DNA of 64,000 nucleotides from Streptomyces formicae (lineage in GTDB: Bacteria > Actinomycetota > Actinomycetes > Streptomycetales > Streptomycetaceae), in NCBI RefSeq assembly GCF_022647665.1, contig NZ_CP071872.1:6572001-6636000 (forward strand). Reading direction: 5' to 3'. Positions within the stretch are counted from its first letter, which is position 1. Each line of letters begins with the position of its first letter. A model generated the notes under the pieces. The model did not search any database. It saw only the letters and a list, made by a program, of their open reading frames with translations, and was not told the DNA's origin. Shown piece by piece: positions 51,791-60,425 of this stretch. The translations under genes and the position numbers were made by a program.

Positions 51791-51984
51791 TGCACGCTAC
51801 GCCGCCTTCTTGGAGAGTCCCGCACGGAGCGTGGTGGGGGAAGAGGGGACGCCCTGGTGGGCGTGTCGGTTCCGGCCAACCCGCGCACGCCCGGCGGGCG
51901 GTACGGCAGCGGCCGTGGACCCGTACGGCGGCGGCTCGGCGGTGGTGCCGCAGGGCCTCGGCGAGGCGGCGGTGCCGCACGGCC

Positions 51985-53331
51985 TCAGCGTCGGTGTGCG
52001 GTCAGGCGGGTGTGCAGGGCGCGGGCCGCCGCGTCCGTGAGCGACGCGATCTGGTCGACGATCACCCGCTTGCGCGCCCGGTCGTCGGCCGCCGCGTCGA
52101 ACAGGGCGCGGAACTGCGGATCCAGGCCCTCCGGCGCCCGGGTGACCAGGGCGTCGGCGAGCTCGGCGACGACGATTCGCTGCTCGGCGCGCAGCGCCTC
52201 CTGCTCGGCCCGCTGCATCACGTAGCGGTCGGCGACCGCCTTGAGAACGGCGCATTCGAGGTGGGCCTCCTCCGGGACGACGAGCTCCGCCGTGTACCGG
52301 GTGAGCCGGCCGGTGCCGTACGCCTGCCGCGTCGCGCCCTCGGCGGCGAGGCAGAACCGGCCGATGAGCTGGCTGGTGGCGTCCTTGAGCCGGGCCTGGG
52401 CGACGGCCGAGCCGTCGTAGCCGTGCGGCCACCACTCCTCGTCGAGGAGGCGGTCGAGGGCGTCGGCGAGGGCCTGCGGGTCGGTGTCCTTCGATACGTA
52501 GCGGCCGATGGCGACCGCCCAGATCTCCTGGCGCTCGGGCTCGGACAGGAGGGCGTTCGGGTCGATGTGGCCGGCGTGCAGGCCGTCCTCGAAGTCGTGG
52601 ACCGAGTACGCCACGTCGTCCGACCAGTCCATGACCTGCGCCTCGAAGCACTTGCGGTGGGCGGGCGCGCCCTCCCTGGCCCAGGCGAAGACGGGGAGGT
52701 CGTCCTCGTACACCCCGAACTTCGGCGAGTCGGGGTCGGCCGGGTTGCCGCCGCGCGGCCACGGGTACTTGGTCGCGGCGTCGAGCGCCGCCCGGGTGAG
52801 GTTGAGGCCGACGCTGACCAGCTCGTCCCCCGCCGCGGCAGCGGCTGAGGTCGCGGGGGCGGCGTGGACGAAGTGCTTGGGCTCGATGCGGGTGAGCAGC
52901 CGCAGCGACTGGGCGTTGCCCTCGAAGCCGCCGCAGCCTTCGGCGACGTCGTTGAGCGCCTGCTCGCCGTTGTGCCCGAAGGGCGGATGGCCCAGGTCGT
53001 GGGCGAGGCAGGCGGCCTCGACCAGATCGGGGTCGCAGCCGAGCGCGGCGCCCAGCTCGCGGCCGACCTGGGCGCACTCCAGGGAGTGCGTCAGCCGGGT
53101 GCGGGGGCTCGGGTCCCAGGCCGCGCTGCGCGTCCCGGGGGTCACCACCTGGGTCTTGCCTGCGAGGCGGCGCAGCGCGGCGGAGTGCAGCACGCGGGCG
53201 CGGTCGCGCTGGAAGGCCGTGCGGCCGGGGCGTTTGTCGGGCTCGGCGGCCCAGCGCGCCGTGGCCGCGTCGTCGTAGGGGTGCTCGACGCCGTGGCGGA
53301 GGGGATCGGTGCTGCCCGTGGTGCCTTCCAT
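51985..53331 (-). CDS. dgt: deoxyguanosinetriphosphate triphosphohydrolase-like protein
   Basis: A 448-residue HD-domain dNTPase that hydrolyses dGTP or other dNTPs to the nucleoside and triphosphate. Metal ligands: His82 (RLTHSLEC), His111-Asp112 in CLAHDLGHPPFGHNGE and a later Asp in WSDDVAYSVHDFEDG. RDRARVLHSAALRRLAGKTQV near the start is diagnostic. ATG 53331 is chosen; frames extend much further but that sequence belongs to the next gene's complement. It is 38 bases from the upstream chelatase gene and may be cotranscribed with it. Confidence 0.94.
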   Translation of the reverse strand: MEGTTGSTDPLRHGVEHPYDDAATARWAAEPDKRPGRTAFQRDRARVLHSAALRRLAGKTQVVTPGTRSAAWDPSPRTRLTHSLECAQVGRELGAALGCDPDLVEAACLAHDLGHPPFGHNGEQALNDVAEGCGGFEGNAQSLRLLTRIEPKHFVHAAPATSAAAAAGDELVSVGLNLTRAALDAATKYPWPRGGNPADPDSPKFGVYEDDLPVFAWAREGAPAHRKCFEAQVMDWSDDVAYSVHDFEDGLHAGHIDPNALLSEPERQEIWAVAIGRYVSKDTDPQALADALDRLLDEEWWPHGYDGSAVAQARLKDATSQLIGRFCLAAEGATRQAYGTGRLTRYTAELVVPEEAHLECAVLKAVADRYVMQRAEQEALRAEQRIVVAELADALVTRAPEGLDPQFRALFDAAADDRARKRVIVDQIASLTDAAARALHTRLTAHRR

Positions 53332-53369
53332 GCCCCTGACGGTAACCGCAGACACCGACGGAGAGCGGC

Positions 53370-54377
53370 TCAGGCGGTGACCAGTAGGCGACGGTTCGCC
53401 ACGGACGGCGTGGCCGCCGTCTCGTCGTAGCGCTGGAGCACGAGCCGCGCCATGGCGGGGTGCGCGCCGAGCGGGGCGGCCGCGGCCCAGGGTGCCGCGT
53501 CGGCGGCCGCCGAAGCGAACCGTCCGGGCGCCGTGAAGTACGAGGCGACGGCGATGCGGTGCCGGCCCCGGGCCGTCAGCGCACGCAGCGCCTCGGGAAC
53601 GGTGGGCGAGACTCCGGAAGCGTACGCCGGGACGACGGGCACCCCGCCGAGACGCTCGCTCAGCATCGCGGCGGTGCGGCGGGCGTCGGCGGCAGACTCG
53701 GGGTCGCGCGACCCGGCCGCCGCGAGCACCACGCCCGCGCTCCGGCTGCCGTCGTCCGTGTCGCGCCATCCGGCCTCGGCGAGCCGTGCGTACAGCGCCT
53801 CGACGAGCAGCGGATGCGGACCGAGCGGCGGCGCGATCCTGGCGTGCAGCCGGGGTGCGTCGGCGACTGCGCCGGGAATGTCCTGCTTCACGTGGTAGCC
53901 GCGGCCGAGCAGCAGCGGTACGAGGACGGCCTCGCGGTCGCCGAGGGCGGCGAGGGTGGCAAGGGTATCGGGGAGCAGCGGTGCGTCGAGCTCGATGTGC
54001 CCGAGCCGGACGTCGAGGCCGGGACGGAGCTCGCGGACCCGGTCGAGCAGCCGGTTCACGGTGCGCAGGGCACGGGGGTCGCGGCTGCCGTGCGCGACGG
54101 CGACGAGAGCGGGGCCGGGGGCGACAACAGGGCCGGGGCGGGAAACAGGGCCGGGGCCGGAAACAGGACCGGGGCCGACGAGGGCGCCCGAGCCGGGTAT
54201 GGCCGGGTCGGTGGTGTACGTGCGGGGTGAACTCATGGACCTGCGCACTCCGTTGAGCTGGACATGGCTGAGCTGCGCCCCCAGCTGCGCGGTGATGCGG
54301 GTGAGCAGCTGTGAGGTGGTGTCGAGGGGCAGCGGGTTCGGGGCCAGGGACTCGTGAGGGTGTGCCGACTCCGTCAT
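53370..54377 (-). CDS. CbiX/SirB-type sirohydrochlorin chelatase
   Basis: A 335-residue duplicated chelatase: LVAVAHGSRDPRALRTVNRLL with the metal His, then GYHVKQDIPGAV with the second metal-ligand His, and a second half GVVLAAAGSRDPESAADARRTA in which the first His is replaced by Ala-Gly. It inserts metal into sirohydrochlorin, giving siroheme for nitrite or sulfite reductases or leading to cobalamin. Nearness to nasA favours the siroheme role (inference). ATG 54377 is preceded by AGGAT at six bases. A repeat-made GPGPV linker (about residues 64 to 88) precedes the domain. Confidence 0.87.
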   Translation of the reverse strand: MTESAHPHESLAPNPLPLDTTSQLLTRITAQLGAQLSHVQLNGVRRSMSSPRTYTTDPAIPGSGALVGPGPVSGPGPVSRPGPVVAPGPALVAVAHGSRDPRALRTVNRLLDRVRELRPGLDVRLGHIELDAPLLPDTLATLAALGDREAVLVPLLLGRGYHVKQDIPGAVADAPRLHARIAPPLGPHPLLVEALYARLAEAGWRDTDDGSRSAGVVLAAAGSRDPESAADARRTAAMLSERLGGVPVVPAYASGVSPTVPEALRALTARGRHRIAVASYFTAPGRFASAAADAAPWAAAAPLGAHPAMARLVLQRYDETAATPSVANRRLLVTA

Positions 54378-54480
54378 GAACCGATCCTGGCCGCCGGACG
54401 TTGCCATGTCGTTGCACAGGGGTGACGGGTGTTTTCCGCGGTCTCACCGCCCCGTCGGCGGCGCTGTCAGCTCCCCTCCC

Positions 54481-55323
54481 TCACCCGAGTCGGTCCGCGA
54501 GCCAGACCCGCAGCGTCCCGCCGGGTACACAGCCCTGGTCGGCCGCCGCGGCCAGGGAGTCGCCGGACTCGTAGCCGACGACCGGGATGCCGGGCCAGAC
54601 GCGGGCGACAGTGGCGAGGCAGCCGGCCCAGGCGCGGTCGAGCCCGGTGGCGGAGCGGGAGGATCCGGAACGGGAAGATCCGGAATCGGAGCCGGGATCG
54701 GAGCCGGAGTCACGGCCGGAACCGGAGCCGGAGCCGGAGCGGGACCCGGAATCGGAGCCGGAGTCAGGGCCGGAATCAGGGCCGGTGGCGAAGAGGTTGG
54801 AGATGCCGATGACCGACCCGCTGCGGCTCACCACCGCTCCGGCGACGATGCGCGTGCCCCGGTCGGCCGTGGCCGCGAGGACCGTGGTGGCGCGGTCGGC
54901 GAGGAGTTCGGGGCGGAAGAGCCCCGTCAGGCTCTCGTCGCCGCCGGACCACGCGGCCTCCCATGCGGCCAGGTCCCGGACCGCGCGGACCGGCCGCCAG
55001 ACGACGCCGTCCGGGGCGACGGGGGCCGCGAGGGCCGCCGGGCGGTGGATCCAACGCGCCTCGAAGAGCACGTCGAACCCCTCCGCCGACAGATCCAGGT
55101 GCCCGAAGCTGTCCTTGACCGAGCAGCCGGGCGTCTCGCGGTCGATCCCGTCCAGCACCTCGCGGGCCGTGGCGAGCGGCGACAGGGTCACGGCGTCCGG
55201 GTAGAGCGGCGGGGTGCGCCGCTCGCTGGTCCAGGCCCGCTCGCCGAAGATCCCCGGGCTCCCGTGCGCGCGGCACATGGTGTCGCACCATTCGGCGTTG
55301 TTCCTGGCAGACGCAGTGATCAT
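54481..55323 (-). CDS. conserved hypothetical protein with Ser-Gly-Asp repeat insert
   Basis: A 280-residue soluble protein of unknown function. GAVVSRSGSVIGISNLFA and VVGYESGDSLAAAADQGCVPGGTLRVW look like the strands of an acetyltransferase (GNAT) fold, with FGHLDLSAEGFDVLFEARWIHRP before them. Between the last strands, residues about 182 to 224 are only Ser, Gly, Asp, Pro and Arg (GPDSGSDSGSRSGSGSGSG and more), encoded by short six-base-type repeats at 54650 to 54785. ATG 55323 starts it. The insert is probably a flexible loop grown by slippage. Confidence 0.75.
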   Translation of the reverse strand: MITASARNNAEWCDTMCRAHGSPGIFGERAWTSERRTPPLYPDAVTLSPLATAREVLDGIDRETPGCSVKDSFGHLDLSAEGFDVLFEARWIHRPAALAAPVAPDGVVWRPVRAVRDLAAWEAAWSGGDESLTGLFRPELLADRATTVLAATADRGTRIVAGAVVSRSGSVIGISNLFATGPDSGPDSGSDSGSRSGSGSGSGRDSGSDPGSDSGSSRSGSSRSATGLDRAWAGCLATVARVWPGIPVVGYESGDSLAAAADQGCVPGGTLRVWLADRLG

Positions 55324-55459
55324 GGACTAATGATGCCGGACGGCCGGCATGTGACGGATCACTTCCGGGTGCAGGTGCTGAACCGTTGCGCCTCCGGAAG
55401 CGTCGGACGTGGTGGGACGCGTCGACCGGACGCGCCAACCGGACCAGGGGGCTCGGCAC

Positions 55460-56230
55460 ATGCAGGTGGGGAAACGGAGGCGGGCACGCGTACGGCGCGC
55501 GGGCGTACAGGTACGCGCACGGGCCCGCCGGCTCACGGCGCTACCGCGGACCCGGCGGCTCACGGTCCTGCCGCGGACCCGGCGCGGGCAGCGGCGGGCC
55601 GTTCAGGCGCTCATGCTCGGCGCCGTGCTCGCCCTGGCGCCGGCGACCTGGATGCACGCCGCCGCCGACAGCCGCATCCGGACCGTCGCCGACGTGCCCG
55701 CACGCGATGTCGCCGTCGTCTTCGGCGCCGGGCTGTGGAAGGGCAGGCCGACCCCGTACCTCGCGCACCGGCTCGACGCGGCCGCCGAGCTGTACCGGAC
55801 CGGGAAGGTCAAGGTCGTCCTCGTCACCGGTGACAACAGCCGCGCCGAGTACGACGAGCCGGACGCCATGCGCACGTACCTCACCGATCGCGGGGTGCCG
55901 GACGGGCGGATCGTCAGCGACTACGCCGGCTTCGACACCTGGGACTCGTGCGTACGCGCCAAGAAGATCTTCGGGGTGGACCGGGCGGTACTGGTGACGC
56001 AGGGGTTCCACATCAAGCGGGCGATCGCCCTGTGCGACGCGGCGGGGGTGGAGGCGTACGGCGTCGGCGTCGCCGAGCCGCACGACGCGACCTGGTACTA
56101 CGGCGGGACGCGGGAGGTGTTCGCCGCGGGGAAGGCGGCGCTGGACGCGGCGTTCGAGCCGGATCCGCGGTTCCTGGGCCGGCAGGAGCCGGGGGTGACG
56201 GAGGCCCTGGCCTCGGCCGGCGCGCCGTGA
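55460..56230 (+). CDS. DUF218 / SanA-YdcF family envelope protein
   Basis: About 256 residues from ATG 55460. A very Arg-rich cytoplasmic start is followed by one membrane helix (ALMLGAVLALAPATWM), then a DUF218 domain: DVAVVFGAGLWKGRPTPYLAHRL, VVLVTGDNSRAEYDEPDAMRTYL, DYAGFDTWDSCVRAKKIFGV, LVTQGFHIKRAI and YGVGVAEP. This matches SanA, the E. coli vancomycin-exclusion protein, and related envelope factors of unknown reaction. It is divergent from the 54481 gene and lies just ahead of nasA. The ribosome site is weak. Confidence 0.85.
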   Translation: MQVGKRRRARVRRAGVQVRARARRLTALPRTRRLTVLPRTRRGQRRAVQALMLGAVLALAPATWMHAAADSRIRTVADVPARDVAVVFGAGLWKGRPTPYLAHRLDAAAELYRTGKVKVVLVTGDNSRAEYDEPDAMRTYLTDRGVPDGRIVSDYAGFDTWDSCVRAKKIFGVDRAVLVTQGFHIKRAIALCDAAGVEAYGVGVAEPHDATWYYGGTREVFAAGKAALDAAFEPDPRFLGRQEPGVTEALASAGAP

Positions 56231-56279
56231 GCGGCTCACAGCCCGCCGGGGCGCCGGCGGAGGTGCGCGTACCGGGGCC

Positions 56280-56317
56280 GTAATGGGGCGGGCCTACCGC
56301 CGTAACAGGCGCCGCGC
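56280..56317 (+). promoter_or_regulatory. candidate GlnR box upstream of nasA
   Basis: GTAAT at 56280 and GTAAC at 56302 lie exactly 22 bases apart, as the two a-sites do in the GlnR pattern gTnAc-n6-GaAAc repeated twice. The b-sites (GGCCT and CGCGC) match poorly. nasA is a known GlnR target in Streptomyces, so the site is plausible; it ends 12 bases before the start codon. Confidence 0.45.
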
Positions 56318-56329
56318 ACGCTGGGACGC

Positions 56330-58435
56330 ATGTCCCACGCACCCGCGGCACCCGCGCTCGTCCCCACCCACTGCCCCTACTGCTCCCTGCAGTGCGGCAT
56401 GAACCTGCGCGGCTCCGGGACCCCGGCGACGACGGTCGAGGTCGTCGCGCGCGACGACTTCCCCGTCAACCGGGGCGCCCTGTGCGGCAAGGGACGTACG
56501 GCACCCGCGGTGCTCTCCTCCCGGGTACGGCTGACCGGGCCCCTGGTCCGGCGCCCCGCCACGGGCAGGCTCGAACCGGCCACCTGGGAGGAGGCCCTGC
56601 GCGCGACGGCCGAGGGACTGCGGCGGACCCGGGAGGTGCACGGGGCGGACGCGGTCGGGGTGTTCGGCGGCGGGGGTCTGACCAACGAGAAGGCGTACGC
56701 GCTCGGGAAGTTCGCCCGCGTCGTCCTCGGCACCTCGCAGATCGACTACAACGGCCGCTTCTGTATGTCGTCGGCGGCGGCCGCGCACCAGCGGGCGTTC
56801 GGGCTCGACCGCGGACTGCCGTTCCCCCTGGAGGACATCCCGCGCACGGGGTGCGTGATCCTCGTCGGGTCGAACCTCGCCGAGACGATGCCGCCCGCCC
56901 TGCGCTATCTGACCGAGCTGAAGGAGAACGGCGGTTCGCTCGTCGTCGTCGACCCCCGCCGGACCAGGACCGCCGAGCAGGCCGACCTCCATCTCGCGCC
57001 GCGCCCCGGCACCGATCTGGCGCTCGCGCTCGGGCTGCTGCACCTGGTGGTGGCGCAGGGGCGTACGGACGAGGCGTTCATCCGGGACCGCACGACCGGA
57101 TGGGAGGAGGCCAGGGCAGCCGCCATGGCCCACTGGCCCGAGCTGGTCGAACGGATCACCGGGGTGCCGGTGCCGCAACTGCGGGCGGCGGCAGGCCTGT
57201 TCTGCGACGCCCCCGCCGCGATGGTGCTCACGGCACGCGGCCCCGAGCAGCAGTCCAAGGGCACGGACACGGTCGGCGCCTGGATCAACCTCGCCCTGGC
57301 GACGGGGAACGCGGGCCGGCCGCTGGCCGGATACGGCTGCCTGACCGGGCAGGGCAACGGGCAGGGCGGCCGCGAGCACGGCCAGAAGGCCGACCAGCTG
57401 CCCGGCTACCGCAAGCTCGACGACCCGGCGGCCCGCGCCCATGTGGCGGGGGTCTGGGGCGTCGACCCCGACGCGCTGCCCGGCCCCGGGCGCAGCGCGT
57501 ACGAACTCCTCGACGCGCTCGGCCGGGACGTGCAGGCGCTGCTGCTGATGGGGTCCAACCCGGTGGTCTCCGCACCGCGCGCCGCGCATGTGGAGGAGCG
57601 GCTACGGTCGCTCGGCTTCCTCGCCGTCGCGGACGTGGTGCTGTCGGAGACGGCGGAGCTGGCGGACGTGGTGTTCCCGGTGACGCAGTGGGCGGAGGAG
57701 ACGGGGACGACGACGAACCTGGAGGGGCGCGTGCTGCTGCGCCGGCGCGCGCTCGGTCCGCCGGAGGGGGTACGGAGCGACCTGGAGGTCCTGCACGGGC
57801 TGGCCGGGCTGCTGGGGCACGAGAAGGGCTTCCCGGCGGACCCGGAGGAGGTCTTCGGCGAGCTGCGGCGGGCCTCGGCGGGCGGGGCCGCGGACTACTC
57901 GGGCATCAGCTACCGTCGGCTGGAGGAGGAGCAGGGCGTCTTCTGGCCCTGCCCGGAGGCCCCGGAGCAGCATCCCGGGACGCCACGGCTCTTCCTGGAG
58001 CGGTTCGCCACGGCGGACGGGCGGGCGCGGTTCGTGCCCGTCGTGCACCGGGCCGCCGCGGAGGAGACCGACGCGGAGTTCCCCGTCGTGCTGACGACCG
58101 GGCGGGTGGTGGCGCAGTACCAGTCCGGCGCGCAGACCCGCCGCGTCCCCGAGCTGAACGCCGCCGCGCCGGGGCCCTTCGTCGAGCTGCATCCGCGCCT
58201 CGCCGCGCGGCTGGGCGTGGCGGACGGGCAACCGGTCGCCGTCGTGTCGCGACGGGGGCGGGCGGTGGCGCCGGCGCGGGTGACGGACACGATCCGGCCG
58301 GACACGGTCTTCATGCCGTTCCACTGGCCGGGGGCGGGGCGGGCGAACACGCTGACGAACCCGGCGCTCGATCCGACGTCCCGCATGCCGGAGTTCAAGG
58401 TCTGCGCGGTCCGCCTCGAGCCGGCGGCGGGCTGA
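56330..58435 (+). CDS. nasA: assimilatory nitrate reductase, molybdopterin subunit
   Basis: A 701-residue molybdopterin oxidoreductase that reduces nitrate to nitrite in the cytoplasm. The [4Fe-4S] ligands are Cys15, Cys18, Cys22 and Cys52 (CPYCSLQC ... ALCGKG). Molybdopterin motifs: FGGGGLTNEKAYALGKFAR, YNGRFCMSSAAAAHQRAFG with the Mo-ligand Cys, LVGSNLAETMPP, and GYGCLTGQGNGQGGREHGQKADQLPGYR typical of NasA. The C-terminal cofactor domain has TTGRVVAQYQSGAQTRRVPEL and FHWPGAGRANTLTNPALDP. No signal peptide, which agrees with an assimilatory role. The candidate GlnR box upstream fits nitrogen control. No nitrite reductase lies in the window. Confidence 0.93.
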   Translation: MSHAPAAPALVPTHCPYCSLQCGMNLRGSGTPATTVEVVARDDFPVNRGALCGKGRTAPAVLSSRVRLTGPLVRRPATGRLEPATWEEALRATAEGLRRTREVHGADAVGVFGGGGLTNEKAYALGKFARVVLGTSQIDYNGRFCMSSAAAAHQRAFGLDRGLPFPLEDIPRTGCVILVGSNLAETMPPALRYLTELKENGGSLVVVDPRRTRTAEQADLHLAPRPGTDLALALGLLHLVVAQGRTDEAFIRDRTTGWEEARAAAMAHWPELVERITGVPVPQLRAAAGLFCDAPAAMVLTARGPEQQSKGTDTVGAWINLALATGNAGRPLAGYGCLTGQGNGQGGREHGQKADQLPGYRKLDDPAARAHVAGVWGVDPDALPGPGRSAYELLDALGRDVQALLLMGSNPVVSAPRAAHVEERLRSLGFLAVADVVLSETAELADVVFPVTQWAEETGTTTNLEGRVLLRRRALGPPEGVRSDLEVLHGLAGLLGHEKGFPADPEEVFGELRRASAGGAADYSGISYRRLEEEQGVFWPCPEAPEQHPGTPRLFLERFATADGRARFVPVVHRAAAEETDAEFPVVLTTGRVVAQYQSGAQTRRVPELNAAAPGPFVELHPRLAARLGVADGQPVAVVSRRGRAVAPARVTDTIRPDTVFMPFHWPGAGRANTLTNPALDPTSRMPEFKVCAVRLEPAAG

Positions 58436-58471
58436 CGCGTTTGGCGGACCGACTCCGGCGGCGGGCCGCCG

Positions 58472-58888
58472 TCAGCCGGACGCCGTCGACCAGTTGCCGC
58501 CCGGGATCAGCGTCCCGCGGGCCCGTAGCTCCGCCGCGGTGTGCTCGGCTGCCAGGTACACCCACGCCGCGACGGCGCCCCGCTCCGTGCGGACGGTGCG
58601 GACGACCCGTTCGTACAGGTTGCGGGGGTCGGCCGGGGCGACGTACTCCTCCAGGTGGTCAAGGACCGCGGTCAGCTCGCGGTGGTGGCCCGGCGCCGCC
58701 GTGACGAGCTCGCCGGTCACCGTGCCGTCGCCCTCGACGGCGTACGGGTAGCCGGGGCCCTCGTACAGGAGCGCGCCCGGCAGCCGGGCGGGCTCCTCCG
58801 CGCAGGTGCGGCCGCGCAGGAAGAGGTCGTGGTTGTGCTCGCCCGGGCGCAGCGTGCCGTACACGAAGAACGGCAGCTCCTCCGTCAC
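58472..58888 (-). CDS. gamma-glutamylcyclotransferase-like (AIG2) protein
   Basis: A 138-residue GGCT-fold protein. PFFVYGTLRPGEHNHDLF is the diagnostic substrate loop, followed by LPGALLYEGPGYPYAVEG and the acidic catalytic region VLDHLEEYV with Glu, then YERVVRTVRTERGAVAAWVYLA. GTG 58888 overlaps the cutA stop by four bases (GTGA). Reaction on gamma-glutamyl compounds is likely but the substrate is unknown. It converges with nasA, with a short GC hairpin between. Confidence 0.87.
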   Translation of the reverse strand: MTEELPFFVYGTLRPGEHNHDLFLRGRTCAEEPARLPGALLYEGPGYPYAVEGDGTVTGELVTAAPGHHRELTAVLDHLEEYVAPADPRNLYERVVRTVRTERGAVAAWVYLAAEHTAAELRARGTLIPGGNWSTASG

Positions 58889-59214
58889 ATCGGCTCCGGC
58901 GCCGACGTCTCCGAGGCCACCCACTCCAGGTAAGCCGCGCTCCCCCGCACCACCGGCACCGCGATGATCTCGGGGGTGTCGTAGTCGTGGTGGGCCCGCA
59001 GATGCGCTTCGAGCGCGTCGTAGCACGCCTCGGTCGTCTTGAGGAGGACCTGCCACTCCTCGCTCGTCTCGATGGCGTTCTGCCAGTGGTAGACCGAGGT
59101 GACGGGTGCCGAGACCTGGGCGCAGGCGGCGAGCCGCGCCTCGACCGCGCCGCGGGCCAGTTCCTCGGCCTTGGCGGCGCTGTCGGTGGTGGTGAGGACC
59201 GTCAGGACCGTCAC
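58885..59214 (-). CDS. cutA: CutA1 divalent-ion tolerance protein
   Basis: A 109-residue trimeric ferredoxin-like protein. Family segments VTVLTVLTTTDSAAKAEELA, RLAACAQVSAPVTSVYHWQ, EEWQVLLKTTEACYDALEAHL and HDYDTPEIIAVPVVRGSAAYLEW are all present. GTG 59214 is chosen over GTG 59220 because GGAGGAGGA lies at a proper distance. The stop overlaps the next gene. The role in metal tolerance is only loosely established for the family. Confidence 0.94.
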   Translation of the reverse strand: MTVLTVLTTTDSAAKAEELARGAVEARLAACAQVSAPVTSVYHWQNAIETSEEWQVLLKTTEACYDALEAHLRAHHDYDTPEIIAVPVVRGSAAYLEWVASETSAPEPM

Positions 59215-59254
59215 GAGCACTCCTCCTCCGGGGTTCGGGCCCCCAACGTATCCG

Positions 59255-59839
59255 TCACCCCGCGTACGGGTGCAGCGCCCTGGCCTCCCGCAGCGCGGTG
59301 CCCCACCAGGCGAGCTGGTCGAGCATCGTCTTGGCGGCGGCGTCCGGGCCCGCGGGGTCCTTGAGCCGTCCGCCGGCGCCGAAGAGGTCGCGGGTGCCGG
59401 CGAAGGAGACGGTGTCCCGGACGGTGACGGCATGGAGTTCGGCGAAGACCTGGCGGAGCTGTTCGACGGCGCGCAGCCCTCCGGAGATGCCGCCGTACGA
59501 GACGAAGGCGACAGGCTTGGCCTGCCACTGGGTGTAGTGCCAGTCGATGAGGTTCTTGAGGGCGGCGGGGAAGGAGTGGTTGTACTCGGGGGTGAGGACG
59601 ATGAACGCGTCGGCGTCGTCGAGCCGGGGCGAGATCCGGGCGAGTTCGGCGCGGACGCGCTCGTCGGGGGCGTACGAGAGCGCCGTGGGCAGATCGGACT
59701 CGGCGAGGTCGACGACATCGGCGGTGAAGTCGTCGCGGCCGGCGACCCGGCCGACGAGCCAGTCGGCGAGGACGGGGGCGAAGCGGCCCTCGCGGTTGCT
59801 GCCGACGATGACGGTGAGCTTGAGCGGGGTGAGATCCAT
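59255..59839 (-). CDS. NADPH-dependent FMN reductase / quinone reductase
   Basis: A 194-residue flavodoxin-like enzyme: GSNREGRFAPVLADWL binds the FMN phosphate, LTPEYNHSFPAALKNLIDW is the second FMN motif and FVSYGGISGGLRAVEQLR the third. It reduces flavins or quinones with NAD(P)H. It is divergent from soxR, with a dyad between the starts, so it is probably a SoxR target, as redox-cycling detoxification genes are in Streptomyces (inference). ATG 59839 is the start. Confidence 0.92.
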   Translation of the reverse strand: MDLTPLKLTVIVGSNREGRFAPVLADWLVGRVAGRDDFTADVVDLAESDLPTALSYAPDERVRAELARISPRLDDADAFIVLTPEYNHSFPAALKNLIDWHYTQWQAKPVAFVSYGGISGGLRAVEQLRQVFAELHAVTVRDTVSFAGTRDLFGAGGRLKDPAGPDAAAKTMLDQLAWWGTALREARALHPYAG

Positions 59840-59856
59840 GAGCCGAGCCTCGTACG

Positions 59857-59877
59857 TGAACCATGGTTGAGGTCAAG
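59857..59877. promoter_or_regulatory. candidate SoxR dyad in the divergent promoter
   Basis: A ten-base palindrome AACCATGGTT (59859 to 59868), extended imperfectly as TCAACCATGGTTCA on the minus strand, sits between the FMN reductase and soxR starts. On the minus strand TTGACC directly precedes it and could be the -35 box, placing the dyad in the spacer as MerR-family activators do. Confidence 0.5.
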
Positions 59878-59893
59878 CGGTACGCTGGCGGAC

Positions 59894-60349
59894 ATGAGCC
59901 ATCTCGCGTGGGACGCCAAGGAAGCCACCGTCGGTGAGCTGGCGGAGCGCAGTGGTGTCGCCCCTTCCGCACTGCGTTTCTACGAACGCGAGGGCCTGAT
60001 CAGGAGCCGCCGTACCCCCGGCAACCAGCGCCGCTACAGCCGGGACACACTGCGCCGCGTCGCCTTCATCCGCACCTCGCAGCGGCTCGGCATCCCGCTG
60101 GCCACGATCCGGGAGGTGCTGGGGCTGCTGCCGGACGACAGGACGCCCACCCGGGAGGACTGGGCGCGGATCTCGGAGTGCTGGCGCGACGACCTGGACC
60201 GGCGGATCCGCACGCTCCAGCGGCTGCGGGACAACCTCACGGACTGCATCGGCTGCGGCTGCCTCTCGCTGGACCGGTGCGTGCTGTCCAATCCGGGCGA
60301 CGAGCTGGCGTCGCACGGTCCGGGCCCGCGCCGGCTGATCGAGGACTGA
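59894..60349 (+). CDS. soxR: redox-sensitive MerR-family activator SoxR
   Basis: A 151-residue regulator. MerR helix-turn-helix TVGELAERSGVAPSALRFYEREGL at 12 to 35, the RRYSRDTLRRVAFI wing, a dimerisation helix, then Cys118, Cys121, Cys123 and Cys129 (C-x2-C-x-C-x5-C), which hold the [2Fe-2S] cluster oxidised by redox-active compounds. In Streptomyces SoxR responds to its own redox-active metabolites and controls a small set of reductases and transporters. It is divergent from an FMN reductase with a dyad between. Confidence 0.96.
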   Translation: MSHLAWDAKEATVGELAERSGVAPSALRFYEREGLIRSRRTPGNQRRYSRDTLRRVAFIRTSQRLGIPLATIREVLGLLPDDRTPTREDWARISECWRDDLDRRIRTLQRLRDNLTDCIGCGCLSLDRCVLSNPGDELASHGPGPRRLIED

Positions 60350-60425
60350 GAGGCCGCGAGGTCGGCGAGGACGGCGAGGACCACGCGGAGCGGGCCCCGG
60401 GAAGACACGACCTAGGGTGGGGCGC

